A stretch of DNA of 16,041 bases from an uncultured Pseudomonadota bacterium (GTDB lineage Bacteria > Myxococcota > UBA796). The position numbers and the translations under genes are program-made. Below the pieces are notes generated by a model. The model ran no database searches, was not told the origin of the DNA, and saw only the letters and a program-made list of their open reading frames with translations. This document shows positions 13,929-16,041 of this stretch, piece after piece. Each line of letters begins with the position of its first letter. Positions within the stretch are counted from its first letter, which is position 1. The stretch lies in assembly GCA_913040875.1 (NCBI GenBank), contig CAJWHX010000025.1, forward strand, positions 1-16,041, read 5' to 3'.

Positions 13929-15776
13929 ATGCTGACAACATTCTTAATTTTATTCTCTTGTCGCGATGCAAAAGTCAATGAACCATTGGAGTTATGCGAT
14001 GGCTCAACACAAGTTTTGTATGACCCATTGGACCCCACTGAGTTACTCTCCTATCCAGACGATTGGTTCACCCGACCAGAACCGACCAGTCCAACCGGAC
14101 ATCTGGTAGACTTAAGTGTAGAGAAGGCACCATGGACAGCCGATTTGGGAGACGTATTTTCCCCTATCATTGACGATATCTCTACCCGTTCTGGATTTGC
14201 CAGGCTAGGAGCAGCCGTCATTCGATTTAACGGTACCGTTCCTTTGGGACCAACGGATCCTGAAGACTCTCTGACAGATAAAGGACTAATCTGGTTGGAT
14301 TTGAGTGTAGACCCACCGGAAAAGGTGGCATTCAGCACAACATTGGGTGAAGGACAGAATCAGTTGTTGTTAAAGCCGGTGAAGCCATTACGCGCCGGAG
14401 CCAAACACATTGTAGTAGTTACCAATGAATACAAAGATGTCAGCGGACAGTGTACTGCACCGTCACCTCTCATGGTGAACCTATTGAATCGCACAGCCTC
14501 TTCGGAATTTGATGAACAAACAGAGCGTCTACATGCTGCCCTAAGTATGACAGACATTGACCTCAACGATGTCAGTCACCTTTTGACATTCACCACTCAA
14601 AATGATTTAGGTTTGTTCAATGAAGTCGCTCAATCGATCACTGAAACTGAATACAGGTGGGATTCCCCTCTCGATTGCAACGATGATACCCCAGTCTATT
14701 GTCAGGGTAGATTTATATCGAATGATTATCGGACAAACGGCGCCATTGAAAGTGTTGAGCCAACCGATGAATGGTCCGTTCTGGTCCATTCATGGCTTCC
14801 AGCAGACATTGAGCCACCCTACCCCGTTATTATTTACGGACATGGACTCAACAGCAGTGCAGGAACCGCCAGTGCTGTTGCAGACATCGTCACCCCATTA
14901 GGGTTTGCAGTGTTCTCTATTGATGCGCTTCATCATGGTCAACACCCCACTGCCAATCCAGACAACCCATTGCCAGCGCTTATTTTTCTAGGAATCAATC
15001 TATCCGATTTTGTGTTTGACTCTCGAAGTCTTCGGGGTAGTTTTGACCAAAGTGCAGCCGACAGATTGCAGTTAATTCAATTGTTGACGCAAAACACCGA
15101 CTTGGATTCAGACGGAACCTCCGATATCGATATGGAGCAACTGGTCTATTATGGAATCAGTTTGGGTGGATTGATGGGCTCTCAATTGATGGCAAACAGT
15201 CCATTTGATGCTGGTATACTCGCGGAAGGTGGTGGTGACTTACCTGTCTTCACGACTGATACAACCACTGTAGACTCACTCGAAGCTGTCTTGGAGTTTT
15301 TAATTGGTCCACCAGACGTTTTCAACCGGATGTTGCCTGTCTTACAGACGGGTGTGGACTCTTCAGATCCCGCTGTATGGGCGACTCATGTACTACAGAA
15401 CCGACTTGATGAGGTTCCGATTCCAGACCTCTTATTTCCAGTCTGCGTTGAGGATGATACCGTTCCACCCGCTACCGCAAAAGCACTCGCCCATGGACTC
15501 AACATACCCCATATGACACCCGTTTTGGATTTAGTGCCCATGTTGGACATCCAAGAAGGTCCACTTCATGGAAATTTATCCAGTGGTGCCACGGCCGCAT
15601 ACTTTCAATTCGACCGTATTACAAAAGATGGGGCTATTGTTCCCTCAAATCATGACAACCTGCCCAACAGTCCAGAAGCAGTCTGGATGTTTCAGCACTT
15701 TCTAGAGACGCACTTACTCGGAGAGACTGAAATCAGCGATCCATACGCAGAACTCGGCACAGCACCACTAGAGTAG
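13929..15776 (+). CDS. Lipase-like alpha/beta-hydrolase lipoprotein (VolA / bacterial virulence-factor lipase type)
   Basis: 615 residues from ATG 13929. Residues 1-11 (MLTTFLILFSC) form a very short lipoprotein signal with Cys11 as lipidation site, so the enzyme is probably surface or periplasm facing. Residues 20-270 resemble the N-terminal domain of bacterial virulence-factor lipases: YDPLDPTELLSYPDDWFTRP, then an Ig-like segment with AAVIRFNGTVPLG. The hydrolase core has GHG at 304-306 (oxyanion region), the nucleophile elbow G-I-S-L-G-G with Ser411, an acid in EDDTVPP (Asp509 or Asp510) and His547 in GPLHGNL. This is a complete Ser-Asp-His triad in the right order. An acidic DLDSDGTSDIDME stretch at 391-403 looks like a calcium-binding loop. 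It should hydrolyse esters, probably lipids such as lysophospholipids, but the substrate is not shown. It is transcribed away from the Ig lipoprotein from a shared 200-bp region. Confidence 0.85.
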   Translation: MLTTFLILFSCRDAKVNEPLELCDGSTQVLYDPLDPTELLSYPDDWFTRPEPTSPTGHLVDLSVEKAPWTADLGDVFSPIIDDISTRSGFARLGAAVIRFNGTVPLGPTDPEDSLTDKGLIWLDLSVDPPEKVAFSTTLGEGQNQLLLKPVKPLRAGAKHIVVVTNEYKDVSGQCTAPSPLMVNLLNRTASSEFDEQTERLHAALSMTDIDLNDVSHLLTFTTQNDLGLFNEVAQSITETEYRWDSPLDCNDDTPVYCQGRFISNDYRTNGAIESVEPTDEWSVLVHSWLPADIEPPYPVIIYGHGLNSSAGTASAVADIVTPLGFAVFSIDALHHGQHPTANPDNPLPALIFLGINLSDFVFDSRSLRGSFDQSAADRLQLIQLLTQNTDLDSDGTSDIDMEQLVYYGISLGGLMGSQLMANSPFDAGILAEGGGDLPVFTTDTTTVDSLEAVLEFLIGPPDVFNRMLPVLQTGVDSSDPAVWATHVLQNRLDEVPIPDLLFPVCVEDDTVPPATAKALAHGLNIPHMTPVLDLVPMLDIQEGPLHGNLSSGATAAYFQFDRITKDGAIVPSNHDNLPNSPEAVWMFQHFLETHLLGETEISDPYAELGTAPLE

Positions 15777-15778
15777 TG
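15766..15778. other. Small hairpin over the stop codon of the lipase-like gene
   Basis: CACTA-GAG-TAGTG can fold as a 5-bp stem with a 3-base loop, and the TAG stop sits in the right arm. It lies between convergent genes whose stops are only 22 bases apart. No T-run follows on either strand, so a terminator role is doubtful. Confidence 0.2.
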
Positions 15779-15798
15779 CGTCACTCATACGTTATCCC

Positions 15799-16041
15799 TC
15801 AATCTCCGGCAAAACGTACGCCAATCTGAGTGTCGTACAATCCCAAGGGCACATTCGTCCATCCAACCAACCCCAAGGATGTTCGAACCAGATACCAATC
15901 TTTTGGTTCATGCAATAGAACTTCAATCTCGCTTCCAACTGGGAGGGTTGCAACCCGCGTTGTTTTACTCTTATCCGCGTACAATACCAGAGGCTTCTTT
16001 TCACTTCCCAACGGTTGGACTGTGGTTTTGATTCCAACGTA
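15799..16041 (-). CDS. SH3b-domain protein, C-terminal part (5' end outside window)
   Basis: The frame is open to the right edge and ends at TGA 15801-15799, leaving 80 visible residues. A TTG near 16011 could be read as a start, but the frame continues upstream without a stop, there is no ribosome site, and the residues before it (YVGIKTTVQP) read as protein. The visible part is a bacterial SH3 domain: KPLVLYADKSKTTRVATLPV, then GSEIEVLLHEPKDWYLVR, then GLVGWTNVPLGLY. This matches the SH3b pattern of a small residue run, a thr-x-x-G-x-x-v turn, a dW-y-x-V strand and a GW strand. Such domains usually bind peptidoglycan or mediate envelope protein contacts, commonly at the end of exported proteins. 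Nothing upstream is visible, so the full function is unknown. Confidence 0.65.
   Translation of the reverse strand, partial: YVGIKTTVQPLGSEKKPLVLYADKSKTTRVATLPVGSEIEVLLHEPKDWYLVRTSLGLVGWTNVPLGLYDTQIGVRFAGD

Noticed and set aside
15799..16011. Complete 70-residue SH3 protein starting at TTG 16011
   Set aside because: The frame continues upstream to the window edge without a stop and there is no ribosome site, so it is more likely the end of a longer protein.

Overview
The window looks like chromosome from a Gram-negative, surface-lipoprotein-rich, predatory or social-type bacterium, most plausibly a deltaproteobacterial (Myxococcota- or Bradymonadota-like) lineage of moderate GC. That placement is inferred from gene style: a cytosolic Ser/Thr kinase fused to a STAND ATPase and a very long TPR array, a lipoprotein of nine Ig/PKD-like repeats, an M60-type peptidase lipoprotein and a VolA-like lipase lipoprotein. 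There is no rRNA, tRNA, transposase, phage or CRISPR signal, and no sequence here fixes the taxon.

Layout from left to right: (1) 1-1342, minus strand, the N-terminal 447 residues of an M60/enhancin-like metallopeptidase lipoprotein running off the left edge. (2) 1343-1853, a 511-bp gap between divergent genes, rich in inverted repeats. (3) 1854-10178, plus strand, one 2774-residue protein: acidic N-terminus, RD-type Ser/Thr kinase, helical linker, STAND/NB-ARC-like ATPase, low-complexity linker with a (CAA)7 run, then four long tandem units that I resolve into 10, 9, 10 and 9 TPR-like hairpins. (4) 10267-13728, minus strand, a 1153-residue lipoprotein with nine Ig-like domains and an unrecognised cysteine-containing C-terminal domain. 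(5) 13729-13928, a divergent promoter region with nested inverted repeats. (6) 13929-15776, plus strand, a 615-residue lipase-like alpha/beta-hydrolase lipoprotein. (7) 15799-16041, minus strand, the C-terminus of an SH3b-domain protein running off the right edge.

The genes do not form one operon: every neighbouring pair is divergent or convergent. Three of the five proteins carry a lipoprotein signal and probably act at the cell surface (peptidase, adhesin-like Ig protein, lipase). The kinase-ATPase-TPR protein has no membrane segment and should be a cytosolic signalling hub. Co-regulation of the surface proteins by the kinase is possible but nothing in the sequence shows it. The most unusual item is the kinase protein's higher-order TPR repeat; next are the structured intergenic region in front of it and the orphan C-terminal domain of the Ig lipoprotein. 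Four of the start codons given here are chosen from Shine-Dalgarno positions and in-frame stops, and in three cases they lie downstream of the longest possible start.
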